From CAYTAP01 sp964435775 (GTDB lineage: Bacteria; Planctomycetota; Phycisphaerae; Tepidisphaerales; Tepidisphaeraceae), in the NCBI GenBank assembly GCA_964435775.1, contig CAYTAP010000015.1, positions 1 through 41,131 on the forward strand: a stretch of DNA of 41,131 nt, in the 5' to 3' direction. The position numbers and the translations under genes were made by a program. The notes beneath the pieces are model-generated. The model ran no database searches. It had not been told where the DNA came from and saw only the letters and a list, made by a program, of their open reading frames with translations. This document shows, one piece after another, positions 15,876-24,204 of this stretch (positions are counted from its first letter, which is position 1; each line of letters opens with the position of its first letter).

Positions 15876-16508
15876 ATGGCATCACAGGCAATGGAGAACG
15901 TGACACTGGCCGTCCTGGCCGGCGGGAAAGGCAGGCGGATGGGCGTGCCCAAGTCGGGCCTGGTCCTCCGCGGCCAGCCGATCCTCGCGTATCTGCTGGA
16001 CCGTCTCACATGGCAGGGGCCCACGCTTCTGGTGACGACGCCGGGACTGGAAAGGCCGCCGGGACACGGGCGGTTTGATATGGAAGCCGTGGATGAGCAT
16101 GCCCATCGCGGGCCGCTTCAAGGCGTTCTCACGGCCTTGCGAAATGCGCCGACCCGGCACGTCGTGATTGTCCCCGTGGACATGCCCCTGCTCGATGGGC
16201 GCTGCGTGAGCTGGCTCGCCGGGCAATTGCTCATTCATCCTGAAGCGCACGGCGTGATGCTCCGGCATGAAGGGGAACTTCAACCGCTCCCGGCCGCGTT
16301 CACACGGACACTCACCGACGCGGTGGCCAAACGCCTGGACGAAGACCGGCGCGCTCTCCGCGGGCTGGCCGATGAGGATGGCGTGGTCGTGATCGACGCG
16401 CCGGACTTCTGGCCGAAAGCGGTTTGGACGAACTTGAACCATCCGGACGATCTCGATCGATTTCTCATCCAAGCCGCGCATCCTGCTAAGAGGCCGCGCA
16501 TGAAGTGA
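15876..16508 (+). CDS. mobA: Molybdenum cofactor guanylyltransferase
   Basis: A 210-residue nucleotidyltransferase. LAVLAGGKGRRMGVPKSGL (residues about 11-29) is the GTP-binding and catalytic loop of MobA. EHAHRGPLQGVLTAL and VIVPVDMPLLD (metal-binding Asp) follow, and the C-terminal FWPKAVWTNLNHPDDLDRF carries the family's N-x-N-x-P-x-D ending. MobA attaches GMP to molybdopterin, producing the bis-MGD form used by DMSO-reductase-family enzymes, so it fits the molybdoenzyme at 5551. AAGGGATC lies 11 bases before ATG 15876. An ATG at 15891 is possible but lacks a site. Confidence 0.9.
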   Translation: MASQAMENVTLAVLAGGKGRRMGVPKSGLVLRGQPILAYLLDRLTWQGPTLLVTTPGLERPPGHGRFDMEAVDEHAHRGPLQGVLTALRNAPTRHVVIVPVDMPLLDGRCVSWLAGQLLIHPEAHGVMLRHEGELQPLPAAFTRTLTDAVAKRLDEDRRALRGLADEDGVVVIDAPDFWPKAVWTNLNHPDDLDRFLIQAAHPAKRPRMK

Positions 16509-16584
16509 ACGATTGCGCCATCCAGCCCATGCCGCTTGCTTTATGAGCGGTCCTTCCATGCGCGACGCCGAAGTGGATGGTGAT

Positions 16585-17958
16585 TTAGAGCAACCAGCGC
16601 ATGAACAGCGCCGCCAGGCCCAGGAGGCTGAAGAAGCCCATGACATCGGTGACGGTGGTGGCGAAAATCGTCGCCGACTGGGCGGGGTCAAACCCCATCC
16701 GCTTCATGGCGAAGGGAATGCCAGCGCCGGTCGTGCAGGCCATCGTGTGGTTGATGAGCAGCGCAAGGCCGACCACAAGCCCGAGCATGGGATTTTGCTG
16801 CCAGAAAACGGCGACGGCGGCGGTGATGACGCCGATGACCAGACCGGTGAGGACACCCACCCACAACTCACGGTAAATAACCTCGCGGAGAATGTTTCGG
16901 CCCAGCTTGCCGATGGCCAGCCCGCGGATGGCGACGGACATCGCCTGGGCGCTCGCGTTGCCCCCCATCCCCGCGACGATGGGCATGTAGATCGCCAGGA
17001 CGGTGAGCTTCTGGATCGTGCCGTCAAAGAGACTGACAACCCACCCCGCGAGAAAGGCGGTGGCGAGGTTGACGACCAGCCATCCCGTGCGCTTGCGAAA
17101 GCTGTATTGCCACGGGCTGTTGAGGCGCTCCTCCGCGCCGGCGCCGAACATCTTTTGAACATCCTCGGTGGCCTCCTCCTCCAGCACGTCCACGACGTCA
17201 TCGACGGTGATGAGCCCGACCAGATGATTGCGGGCGTCAATGACGGGCATGGCGAGGTAGTTGTATTTGCGCATGATCCACGCGACCTCCTCCTGGTCCA
17301 TCGTGGCCGGGACGGTCGTCACGTTGGGGCGCATGATCCGGCCGATGCGCGTCTGGGGGGAGGCGAGAATGAGGTCGCGCATCGACAGGACGCCGACGAG
17401 GTGACGGTGGGCATCGACGACGTACACGTAGAACATCTGCTCAAGGGTTTCGTGCAGGCGACGGAGCTCGGAGATCGCCTGTTCGACGGTGAGGTCTTCC
17501 GGCAGCGCCGTGACCTGGGTGGTCATGATCCCGCCGGCGGTGTCCGGGGCGAATTGTTCGAGATGGCGAATGTCGGCGGCGTCCGGTGCGTCCATTTCGC
17601 CGAGGAGCTCATCATGGAGCGGGCCGGTGACGTGTTCCAGGATATCGACGCGATCATCGGAATCCATCGCGGCCAGAACCATCGAGGCCTCGGGCGGCTG
17701 CATGTCCGTGATGACGGAAGCGGCGAGGGTCGGGTCCATCTCCGCCAGGACATGCCCGGCGGTCTGGGGGTCGAGATATTCGGCGATGCGGGCGGCCTGG
17801 GGGGTGGACATGTCGGTGAGGACCGCGGCGCCATCGGGCGGGTGCATCTCCTCGATCCGCTGGGCATGGGAGGAATCCTCGGCGGCGAGTCGTGCGGCGG
17901 CATCGACGCCGCCCTCTGCGCGGGTGGGATCGTCAGGATGGACGGGCGGTTGGCTCAC
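16585..17958 (-). CDS. mgtE: Magnesium transporter MgtE
   Basis: A 457-residue MgtE of normal length. An N-terminal superhelical MgtE_N domain (about residues 30-140, repeats such as PPEASMVLAAMDSDDRVDIL) is followed by tandem CBS domains (about 145-265, IMTTQVTALPEDLTVEQAI and LVGLITVDDVVDVL) that sense cytosolic Mg. The membrane part (about 290-457) has the pore signature MPIVAGMGGNASAQAMS. It imports Mg as a dimer in the inner membrane. The start is GTG 17958 with a weak ribosome site. Its position 17 bases after the acetyltransferase gene suggests co-transcription. Confidence 0.95.
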   Translation of the reverse strand: MSQPPVHPDDPTRAEGGVDAAARLAAEDSSHAQRIEEMHPPDGAAVLTDMSTPQAARIAEYLDPQTAGHVLAEMDPTLAASVITDMQPPEASMVLAAMDSDDRVDILEHVTGPLHDELLGEMDAPDAADIRHLEQFAPDTAGGIMTTQVTALPEDLTVEQAISELRRLHETLEQMFYVYVVDAHRHLVGVLSMRDLILASPQTRIGRIMRPNVTTVPATMDQEEVAWIMRKYNYLAMPVIDARNHLVGLITVDDVVDVLEEEATEDVQKMFGAGAEERLNSPWQYSFRKRTGWLVVNLATAFLAGWVVSLFDGTIQKLTVLAIYMPIVAGMGGNASAQAMSVAIRGLAIGKLGRNILREVIYRELWVGVLTGLVIGVITAAVAVFWQQNPMLGLVVGLALLINHTMACTTGAGIPFAMKRMGFDPAQSATIFATTVTDVMGFFSLLGLAALFMRWLL

Positions 17959-17975
17959 AAGACCACACGCAGTGT

Positions 17976-18536
17976 TCAGTCGAAGCAGAGATACCAGAAG
18001 AGCGTCACCGATTCCTTCACCAGATCATGATTGGAATTGCGCCGGGTATCGACGCCGGAGAGTTCGAAACCGAGCTTTGCCAGAAGAGCGCTGGCCGGAG
18101 CATTGTTGGTGAGGGAGCGGGCGCGAATGGCGCGCAGCCCTGATTCGCGGGCGGACTGGATCGCCTGGAAAAGCATCGCGCTGGCCAGGCCCTGCCGACG
18201 CATGTCGTAATCGACGCGAAGGTCCTGAATGTGCAGAAGATTGGCCGATGGCACGGGACGGGCGGCCAGAAGCGCCACAACCTGCTCCTGATGCTCGGCG
18301 ACGAGGGCGGTGGCTTCATCGACGCCGGTTACGATCTGCTTGAGCATGAACCGCAGGTCGTCATCGATGGGGTTGGGTTCGATCAACTTGCCGCGGAGAG
18401 GGCGGGATTCAAGGGACCAGGTGAGTGCCGTGTCGTCGCCGGATTGGCCGACGTGGAGGTACTGCGTGGATTCGATGGTGCCGTCGATGTCGGCGAGCTG
18501 GTCGAGGTCGGCGGGTTGGATCGGTCGGATCTGCAT
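17976..18536 (-). CDS. GNAT-family N-acetyltransferase
   Basis: A 186-residue protein. MQIRPIQPADLDQLADIDG is the first strand and helix of the GNAT fold. LLHIQDLRVDYDMRRQGLASAM (around residues 100-122) carries the acetyl-CoA-binding R/Q-x-x-G-x-A loop, and NNAPASALLAKLGFELSGVDT is the usual last helix-strand. It likely acetylates a small molecule or protein. The acceptor is unknown. The stop is followed 17 bases later by mgtE on the same strand. On the minus strand TATACT and a GAGG-type site precede ATG 18536. Confidence 0.85.
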   Translation of the reverse strand: MQIRPIQPADLDQLADIDGTIESTQYLHVGQSGDDTALTWSLESRPLRGKLIEPNPIDDDLRFMLKQIVTGVDEATALVAEHQEQVVALLAARPVPSANLLHIQDLRVDYDMRRQGLASAMLFQAIQSARESGLRAIRARSLTNNAPASALLAKLGFELSGVDTRRNSNHDLVKESVTLFWYLCFD

Positions 18537-18575
18537 AAGAAACGCCTCGGGGATGAGTATAGCGTGAAGGCAGGG

Positions 18576-18607
18576 CTTTTTGATTTTTCATTTTTGATTT
18601 TTGATTG
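18576..18607. repeat. AT-rich AAATCAAAA-type tandem repeat
   Basis: Read on the minus strand, this stretch repeats a seven-to-eight-base unit around AAAAATC several times. A related stretch lies at 24228-24258. It sits upstream of the acetyltransferase start and contrasts with the GC-rich surroundings. Confidence 0.5.
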
Positions 18608-18744
18608 ACTCGGTGCCAGTGCCCATGCAAAGCTCCCATGAATGTCTGAAGCTCCAGGGCGTGATCCGTCGCCCGGAAACATGGGCGCATCCCGGCCCAA
18701 TATTAACATCCGCACTCGTGGGCAACTTTATCATGGTTCGATGG

Positions 18745-18773
18745 TATAATTGTTGGACCATTCTCGAAGGAGA
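18745..18773 (+). promoter_or_regulatory. Promoter -10 and ribosome site for the DUF4159 protein
   Basis: A perfect TATAAT is at 18745-18750, and AAGGAG at 18768-18773 precedes ATG 18779. No convincing -35 hexamer was found. Confidence 0.5.
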
Positions 18774-18778
18774 AAACC

Positions 18779-20281
18779 ATGTTGCGCTATTGCCTTGCCG
18801 CCGTGCTCGTATTCATGATCGCGTTTGCCGCTTCGGCGACGCTCGCTGACGAGTTCATCAATCCCAAGGCGAACATTCCGCCTCGCGCCAAGCCGCAGCG
18901 GCGCAACGCCGGGGAGGGCATGCCGCCGCTGCCTCTGCCGGCGACGCCATTGCGTCGGTCGGAGAAAAAGCGAGAGCCGTCGCCGCCGGCGCTGGTGGGA
19001 TCGGTCACCTTCTCCGAAAAGTCGCTCAAGGGCGCCGGCGCGGACTGGCAGACCACGATCATTGACATCGAGCAATGGGTGAAGTGGACGAACAGCCGCC
19101 TGCATCAGCGCTATCGCTTCGTGCAGACGGACTTCAGCAAGTTCAGCTACGACCCGACGGAATTGCCGATCCTCTATTTCACGGGTTGGAAGCCGCTGCC
19201 GCATTTCAGCGACGCGACGATTCAGCATCTGCGGCAATACCTGATGGATGGGGGGACATGGGTGGTCCATTCCAACTGCGGCCGGCCGGAGTTCAACGAA
19301 TCCTTCCGCCGCGAAATCGCGCGGATTTTCCCGGACCGCGAGCTGGCGCCGATTCCCACCGATCATCCGCTCTATTCGAGTTTTTATGACATCACCTCGA
19401 TGAAGGTCCGCAAGGGGAGCGAGCCGTGGAAGACGGTGCCCCCCTACCTGGAGACGGTGAACATCGGCACGCGGGCGGCGGTTATTTTTTCGCCGATCGA
19501 TCTGTCGTGCGGCTGGGATGCCAACGCCCACCCGATCGAAGGAGGCATTTTGTATGACCAGGCTGACGCGTTGAAGCTCGGATCGAACATCATGACCTAC
19601 TGCCTGGCCGAGTATCAGTACGGGCGGTTTTTCGATCATCAGAAGGTGTATCACCAGGCGGCCGATGCGACGCGCGATCAGCTTGTGCTGGGGCAGATCG
19701 TTCACAACGGCGACTGGGACCCGACGCCGCACGGACTACCCAACCTGCTCAAGATGATCGATCAATCCACGACGCTCAACGTGCAGTTCAAGCGCGTTCC
19801 GGTGGACCCTGAAAAACAGAACATTTTCGGGTTTCCAATCCTGTACATGGTCGGGCAGCGTGATTTTCAGTTTTCCGACGCAACGCGAAAAAGTCTGCGG
19901 GAATACCTCGACCACGGCGGCGTCATGATCGTGGACTGCGCGGTGGGATCGAGCGAGTTCGACGCGGCGTTTCGACGGGAAGTCGCCAGGATTTATCCCG
20001 ACCGCAAGCTCAAGCCGCTTCCGCCGAATCATCCGATGCTCCGCTATGTTTTCGATGAGCGGCATGTGACGCTCGCGCCCATGGCGCGGCGGCTGTTGCC
20101 CAACGTCGATACGCCGGACATTGAGGCGATCGAGGTCGATGGAACGTACCCGATCCTGTATTCACCCCTGAGCATGAGCGCCGGATGGGAGCAGTTGCCC
20201 CGCGCATATGACAAGGGATATTCGGACGCCGACGCACTGAAGCTGGGCGTCAACCTGTTCATGTATTCGATCTCGCATTAA
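18779..20281 (+). CDS. Secreted protein with two tandem DUF4159 domains
   Basis: A 500-residue protein. A signal peptide (about residues 1-23, ending ASATLADEF) and a Pro/Arg-rich linker precede two homologous domains of about 210 residues. Both show ILYFTG or ILYMVG, SDATIQHLRQYLMDGG versus SDATRKSLREYLDHGG, F-RRE-ARI-PDR, a HP turn, and end in a GW...ADALKLG-N--Y segment. DUF4159 resembles a glutamine-amidotransferase-like/flavodoxin-like fold and is often found in membrane-associated MoxR-DUF58-type clusters. A MoxR ATPase gene follows at 21002, consistent with that. The function is unknown. AAGGAG lies before the ATG. Confidence 0.85.
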   Translation: MLRYCLAAVLVFMIAFAASATLADEFINPKANIPPRAKPQRRNAGEGMPPLPLPATPLRRSEKKREPSPPALVGSVTFSEKSLKGAGADWQTTIIDIEQWVKWTNSRLHQRYRFVQTDFSKFSYDPTELPILYFTGWKPLPHFSDATIQHLRQYLMDGGTWVVHSNCGRPEFNESFRREIARIFPDRELAPIPTDHPLYSSFYDITSMKVRKGSEPWKTVPPYLETVNIGTRAAVIFSPIDLSCGWDANAHPIEGGILYDQADALKLGSNIMTYCLAEYQYGRFFDHQKVYHQAADATRDQLVLGQIVHNGDWDPTPHGLPNLLKMIDQSTTLNVQFKRVPVDPEKQNIFGFPILYMVGQRDFQFSDATRKSLREYLDHGGVMIVDCAVGSSEFDAAFRREVARIYPDRKLKPLPPNHPMLRYVFDERHVTLAPMARRLLPNVDTPDIEAIEVDGTYPILYSPLSMSAGWEQLPRAYDKGYSDADALKLGVNLFMYSISH

Positions 20282-20328
20282 AGTCGCGTTGTCGGGAATG
20301 ATCTTCCAGGGGCATGAGGACGGCGAGC

Positions 20329-20952
20329 ATGACCACCGCATTGCTTCAAGAACTTGTCGATACCAAGGCGACGGTCGTTCCACTGACCGTCGAGCAGTAC
20401 CACCGCATGATCGAAACCGGCATTTTGGCGGAAGACTCGTCCATTGAATTGCTTGATGGCTTTCTCGTGCGCAAGGACCGAAGTGCAACCGGGGAAAACC
20501 CCATGACGATCGGACATGAGCATGCGTTTATCATTGGGAAGTTGACGGAGCTCCTTTCGACGGCGCTGCCCGCGGGAACATGCCTCCGGACGCAGCAACC
20601 GGTCACCCTTCGGACGGATAATGAGCCTGAGCCCGATCTGGTGATAGCCATCGGGCCGCAGGAAGCCTATCGATATCGCCATCCCGGCCCGGATGATGTG
20701 CTTTGCGTGGTCGAAGTGGCCGACAGTTCGCTGGAGACCGACCGAATCACCAAGCAGCGGCTCTACGCCGACAACAAACTGCCGCATTACATCATCGTCA
20801 ACCTCGTGGATCGATCCGTTGAGCTATACACCCAACCTCTCGCCGACGCGGGGCGATACCAACTCGTGCGGACATTCAAAGCGGGGGATGATGTGACCAT
20901 TGTCATCACAGGTCACACACTGTCATTGTCTGTTGCATCTTTATTCACATAG
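20329..20952 (+). CDS. Uma2-family (DUF820) putative endonuclease
   Basis: A 207-residue protein. IELLDGFLVRKDRSATGENPM contains the family's first acidic segment. GHEHAFIIGKL, QQPVTLRTDNEPEPDLVIA (the PD motif) and VLCVVEVADSSLETDRITKQRLYADNKLPHYIIV supply the E-V-x(D/S)-S and K residues of the PD-(D/E)xK-like fold. Uma2 proteins are common and often numerous in planctomycetes and cyanobacteria. Their role is not established. ATG 20329 is chosen because AGGA lies eight bases before it, and 20314 would add five residues. It separates the DUF4159 and MoxR genes and may be an insertion into that unit. Confidence 0.85.
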   Translation: MTTALLQELVDTKATVVPLTVEQYHRMIETGILAEDSSIELLDGFLVRKDRSATGENPMTIGHEHAFIIGKLTELLSTALPAGTCLRTQQPVTLRTDNEPEPDLVIAIGPQEAYRYRHPGPDDVLCVVEVADSSLETDRITKQRLYADNKLPHYIIVNLVDRSVELYTQPLADAGRYQLVRTFKAGDDVTIVITGHTLSLSVASLFT

Positions 20953-21001
20953 GAATGCAACCTCCACCTTTTCGATATTCAACACGGAGCCGAGCAGCAG
21001 C

Positions 21002-22051
21002 ATGACCCAGACGACCACCCCACCCGCCGCCGATCATGACCATCAGTTCATCGACAAATTCACGGGCGTGAAAACACGCATGCTCGCGGAGCTGCACAAG
21101 GTCATCATCGGACAGGATGAGGTCATTGAGCTTTTGCTGGCCGCGCTGTTCGCACGCGGGCACTGCCTGCTCGTCGGCGTGCCGGGGCTGGCCAAGACGC
21201 TCATGATCTCGACGCTGGCGCGCGTGCTCAAGCTCAACTTCAACCGCATCCAGTTCACCCCCGATCTGATGCCGGCCGACATCACGGGGACGGACATCCT
21301 CGAGGAGGATCAGGCGACCGGGAAACGCGCGTTTCGCTTCGTCAAAGGTCCGGTCTTTTCCAACATCGTCCTGGCCGACGAAATCAACCGCACGCCGCCC
21401 AAGACACAGGCGGCGTTGCTCCAGGCGATGCAGGAGTATCATGTGACGGCCGGGGGACACACGTTCCCGCTCGATCTTCCGTTCTTCGTGCTCGCGACCC
21501 AAAACCCCGTCGAGCAGGAAGGGACGTACCCCCTGCCCGAAGCCCAGCTCGACCGCTTCATGTTCATGGTCAACATCGGCTACCCCTCGCGCAAGGAGGA
21601 GCGGCAGATCGTCCGGCGGACGACGATGGACCTCGACGCCGAGCCCGAGCCGGTCCTCTCGGCCTCCGACATTCTTCATGTGCAAAAAGTTTTGCGCAAA
21701 TTGCCCGTGAGCGACCTCGTGGTCGATTATTCGGTCAATCTCGTCCGCGCCACGCGGCCAAAGGAACCACACACGCCGCAGTTCATCAACGACTGGCTGA
21801 CTTGGGGCGCCGGCCCGCGGGCGGCGCAATACCTGGTGCTCGGCGCCAAGGCCCACGCGATCCTGAACGGACGGCTGAACGTCAGTTGCGAAGATGTCCG
21901 CGCCGTCGCCAAGCCGGTGTTGCGGCATCGCCTGTTCACCAACTTCAACGCCGACGCCGAGGGTGTCGGCCCGGACCGCGTGATTGAAAAACTGCTCGAA
22001 GCAATCCCCGAATCCACCCCAGCGGACTATGCCCATGAAACACAGGCATAA
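21002..22051 (+). CDS. MoxR-family AAA+ ATPase
   Basis: A 349-residue protein. Walker A is GVPGLAKT (around residues 58-65), Walker B is IVLADEINRTPPKTQAALL, sensor 1 is VLATQNPVEQEGTYPLPEAQLDRF, and the C-terminal lid has PQFINDWLTWGAGPRAAQ. MoxR ATPases act as chaperones for metal insertion or assembly, usually with VWA/DUF58 partners. Here no DUF58 or VWA gene follows. Instead a palindrome and an unrelated DUF2203 gene come next, so the usual operon appears broken or dispersed. ATG 21002 is used because the upstream in-frame extension to 20900 lies inside the Uma2 gene. Confidence 0.92.
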   Translation: MTQTTTPPAADHDHQFIDKFTGVKTRMLAELHKVIIGQDEVIELLLAALFARGHCLLVGVPGLAKTLMISTLARVLKLNFNRIQFTPDLMPADITGTDILEEDQATGKRAFRFVKGPVFSNIVLADEINRTPPKTQAALLQAMQEYHVTAGGHTFPLDLPFFVLATQNPVEQEGTYPLPEAQLDRFMFMVNIGYPSRKEERQIVRRTTMDLDAEPEPVLSASDILHVQKVLRKLPVSDLVVDYSVNLVRATRPKEPHTPQFINDWLTWGAGPRAAQYLVLGAKAHAILNGRLNVSCEDVRAVAKPVLRHRLFTNFNADAEGVGPDRVIEKLLEAIPESTPADYAHETQA

Positions 22052-22073
22052 ACCACCACGGAAAATACAGCCG

Positions 22074-22145
22074 CACCACGGAGGTCACGGAGTGCACGGA
22101 GAAAAAAGACTGTAAATTTTAGTGTACTCCGTGATCTCCGTGGTG
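22074..22145. repeat. Palindromic element (family E) with iterated ACGGAG units
   Basis: Twenty-base arms (22074-22093 and 22126-22145) are inverted with one mismatch around a 32-base AT-rich centre. The left side repeats CACGGAG at about ten-base intervals. It immediately follows moxR. The sequence is unlike the GTAG families and may be a hairpin terminator or a separate repeat type. Confidence 0.75.
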
Positions 22146-22263
22146 AACCTTTCTCTTTATGTCGTGCCGCTGATTTCGCTCCGTACGATCCGATCCTTCG
22201 GCGCAGGCCGACCCTTTTATGCTTATGGCACCGGTTTTGCCGATGTTCCGAGGGGCGGTTGGT

Positions 22264-22291
22264 TTGACAGGGTGCATCCCCCTGTCATAAT
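22264..22291 (+). promoter_or_regulatory. Promoter with overlapping palindromic operator before the DUF2203 gene
   Basis: TTGACA (22264-22269), a 16-base spacer and CATAAT (22286-22291) form a near-consensus promoter. GACAGGG (22266-22272) and CCCTGTC (22280-22286) are perfect inverted half-sites with a seven-base centre, filling the spacer as a repressor site would. The leader to ATG 22383 is about 85 bases. Confidence 0.6.
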
Positions 22292-22382
22292 CGCCCCGGG
22301 TCGCAATCAGGCATTGTGCTGCTTGGACCCATCACGTTTGACGCGTTGTCGGGATCTTCCCGCGGCGCGCGGAAAGGCGGAT

Positions 22383-22814
22383 ATGCCAGGTCCTCAGTTT
22401 GCCACCCCGCAGCCCGTCCATCCCTCCAAACCGCCCCGGCGGTTCACGGTCGCGCAGGCCAACAAAACGCTGCCGCTCGTGAAACGGATCGTTCAGGATG
22501 TCATTCATTCGCACGAACACGCGTCGAATCTTCAATCCAATCTCCCCACAATGACCGGCAAGGAGATGCAGGCCGCCCAGAGCGATCTGGACACAACGAT
22601 GGAGCGTCTCCAAAGTCTGGTCGATGAACTGGGCGCCATCGGTTGCGAGTTGAAGGATCCCGCGACGGGGCTCATCGATTTCGTTGGCCGACATCAGGGA
22701 CATGATGTTTACCTCTGCTGGAAACTCGGCGAGGAATCCATCGCGTACTGGCACGAGCTCAAGGGCGGTTTCGCCGCGCGTCAACCAATCGCCTCGCTGG
22801 TGGAGGGTGAGTGA
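22383..22814 (+). CDS. DUF2203 family protein
   Basis: A 143-residue protein. RRFTVAQANKTLPLVKRIVQDV starts the typical DUF2203 helix, followed by a long charged helical segment (about residues 55-85) and GAIGCELKDPATGLIDFVGRHQG. It ends VYLCWKLGEESIAYWHELKGGFAARQPI, the strongly conserved family tail. It is cytoplasmic with unknown function. GGAAAGGCGG precedes ATG 22383. Longer starts up to 22122 run back through the promoter and palindrome, so they are rejected. Confidence 0.88.
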   Translation: MPGPQFATPQPVHPSKPPRRFTVAQANKTLPLVKRIVQDVIHSHEHASNLQSNLPTMTGKEMQAAQSDLDTTMERLQSLVDELGAIGCELKDPATGLIDFVGRHQGHDVYLCWKLGEESIAYWHELKGGFAARQPIASLVEGE

Positions 22815-22821
22815 GAGCGGC

Positions 22822-22838
22822 ATGGGCGCCTCGCCCAT
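22822..22838. terminator. Short hairpin after the DUF2203 gene
   Basis: ATGGGCG-CCT-CGCCCAT forms a seven-base-pair stem eight bases after the stop and is followed by CTGTTT. It could be a weak terminator or a solitary REP-like hairpin. Confidence 0.4.
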
Positions 22839-22868
22839 CTGTTTCTGTACTCGGGAACCATTCTTGAC

Positions 22869-22941
22869 GTGGGGTGAGCCTTGGCCCACCACGATTGTGC
22901 GATGCGACGCCCGGAACCTGGTGGGCCAAGGCCCACCCTAC
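22869..22941. repeat. Inverted REP pair (REPIN-like), family F
   Basis: Arms 22869-22891 and 22919-22941 (23 bases, two mismatches) are inverted around 27 bases. The right arm, read inward on the minus strand, begins GTAGGGTGGGCC and folds as GGTGGGCC-TT-GGCCCACC. The left arm has diverged to GTGGGG. The element ends 35 bases before ATG 22977, so it would be in the mRNA leader of the sorbosone-dehydrogenase-like gene if transcription starts upstream. Confidence 0.82.
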
Positions 22942-22976
22942 GCGACTATCACGCTATTGGAGCGGGAGCATTCCTC

Positions 22977-24200
22977 ATGCACCAACTCAGTCGATTTGGC
23001 GTTGCCCTCGTCGCCATCGTGGTTCTGTTCACAGGTTTAACGTCCACCCGCGCCGCCGATTCTCCGACGGTTGGACCCGGCGTGCCTCCTTTCATCGTCC
23101 GGCCGGGGTATCGCGTCACGCTGGCTGCCGACCGCTTGACGAACGCGCGCTTCATCACTTTCGGCGACGATGGCACGCTCTATCTGTCTGAACCACGCGC
23201 CAAGCACATCCTTGCGCTCCGGGACACCGACAACGATGGCGTCTACGAAACGCGCACTGAGTTTGTCACGGACAAGGCATCGGTCCACGGAATGCAGTGG
23301 TTCGACGGCGCGCTCTGGTTCACCACCTCCGGCGCGATTTACACCGCAAAAGATACGGACCGCGATGGCAAGGCCGACGAGGTAAAAACCATCCTCGACG
23401 ACCTCCCCCACGGCGGGCACTGGTGGCGATCGATTCTTGTCGATTCATCCGGGTTCTACACCTCGATCGGCGACTCGGGCAACATCACCGACGAAACCAA
23501 CACCGACCGGCAGAAGATATGGCATTACAACCTTGATGGAACGGGCAAAACACTCTTCGCTTCGGGATTGCGGAACACGGAAAAGCTGACGTATCGCCCG
23601 GGAACCAAGGAGGTGTGGGGATGCGATCATGGGTCGGACAACTTCGGCGCCAAGTATGGCGAGAAGCCGCAGCAGAATCAGCCGATCACCAACCTCAATC
23701 CGCCCGATGAGTTCAACCACTATGTCCAAGGGGGTTTTTACGGCCATCCCTTCATCACGGGGTTGAAAATGCCCCGGCCGGAGTACGCTGATCGCAAGGA
23801 CATCATCGAACTGGCGGACAAAACGATCGTCCCCGAGTGGTGCTTCCCGGCGCACTGGGCACCCAACGGGTGGACGTTTCTGAGCAAGGATTATTTCACG
23901 GGACACGAGGGAGACGCGATCATCACGTTCCACGGCTCATGGAACCGCGTGCCCAAGGGAGGCTACGCGGTTGTGATGGTGATGTTCGATCCGATGACGC
24001 AAAAGCCGTACGGATCGCAGGTGATCGTCAGCGCGCTGACCGAGGGGGGGAAGGTGCTCGAGCGCCCGGTCGATGCGGCCGAAGCGCCTGATGGGACCGT
24101 TTTGTTCACCGGGGGTCATGGGAACAAGATCTATCGGTTGAGCAAGACCGTGGGCGGTGAGCAGCCACGAGCCGGACGCGTGAGCGACGGACCACGTTGA
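22977..24200 (+). CDS. Secreted sorbosone dehydrogenase-like / PQQ-type beta-propeller protein
   Basis: A 407-residue protein with a signal peptide (about residues 1-27, ending TSTRAAD). The mature part matches the six-bladed propeller of soluble glucose/sorbosone dehydrogenase-like proteins: FITFGDDGTLYLSEPRAKHI, DTDNDGVYETRTEFV, HGMQWFDGALWFTT, LPHGGHWWRSILVD, IWHYNLDGTGKTLFASGLRN, PEWCFPAHWAPNGWTF and FHGSWNRVPKGGYAVV. Planctomycetes carry many such proteins. They are presumed periplasmic sugar or alcohol oxidoreductases, but PQQ binding is unproven here. There is no haem c motif, so electrons would go to a separate acceptor. GGGAG precedes the ATG. A REP pair lies in the leader. Confidence 0.85.
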   Translation: MHQLSRFGVALVAIVVLFTGLTSTRAADSPTVGPGVPPFIVRPGYRVTLAADRLTNARFITFGDDGTLYLSEPRAKHILALRDTDNDGVYETRTEFVTDKASVHGMQWFDGALWFTTSGAIYTAKDTDRDGKADEVKTILDDLPHGGHWWRSILVDSSGFYTSIGDSGNITDETNTDRQKIWHYNLDGTGKTLFASGLRNTEKLTYRPGTKEVWGCDHGSDNFGAKYGEKPQQNQPITNLNPPDEFNHYVQGGFYGHPFITGLKMPRPEYADRKDIIELADKTIVPEWCFPAHWAPNGWTFLSKDYFTGHEGDAIITFHGSWNRVPKGGYAVVMVMFDPMTQKPYGSQVIVSALTEGGKVLERPVDAAEAPDGTVLFTGGHGNKIYRLSKTVGGEQPRAGRVSDGPR

Positions 24201-24204
24201 GTAA

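Noticed and set aside
16513..18030. A 505-codon plus-strand open frame opposite mgtE
   Set aside because: It is antisense to the intact mgtE gene, has skewed composition and no motif.
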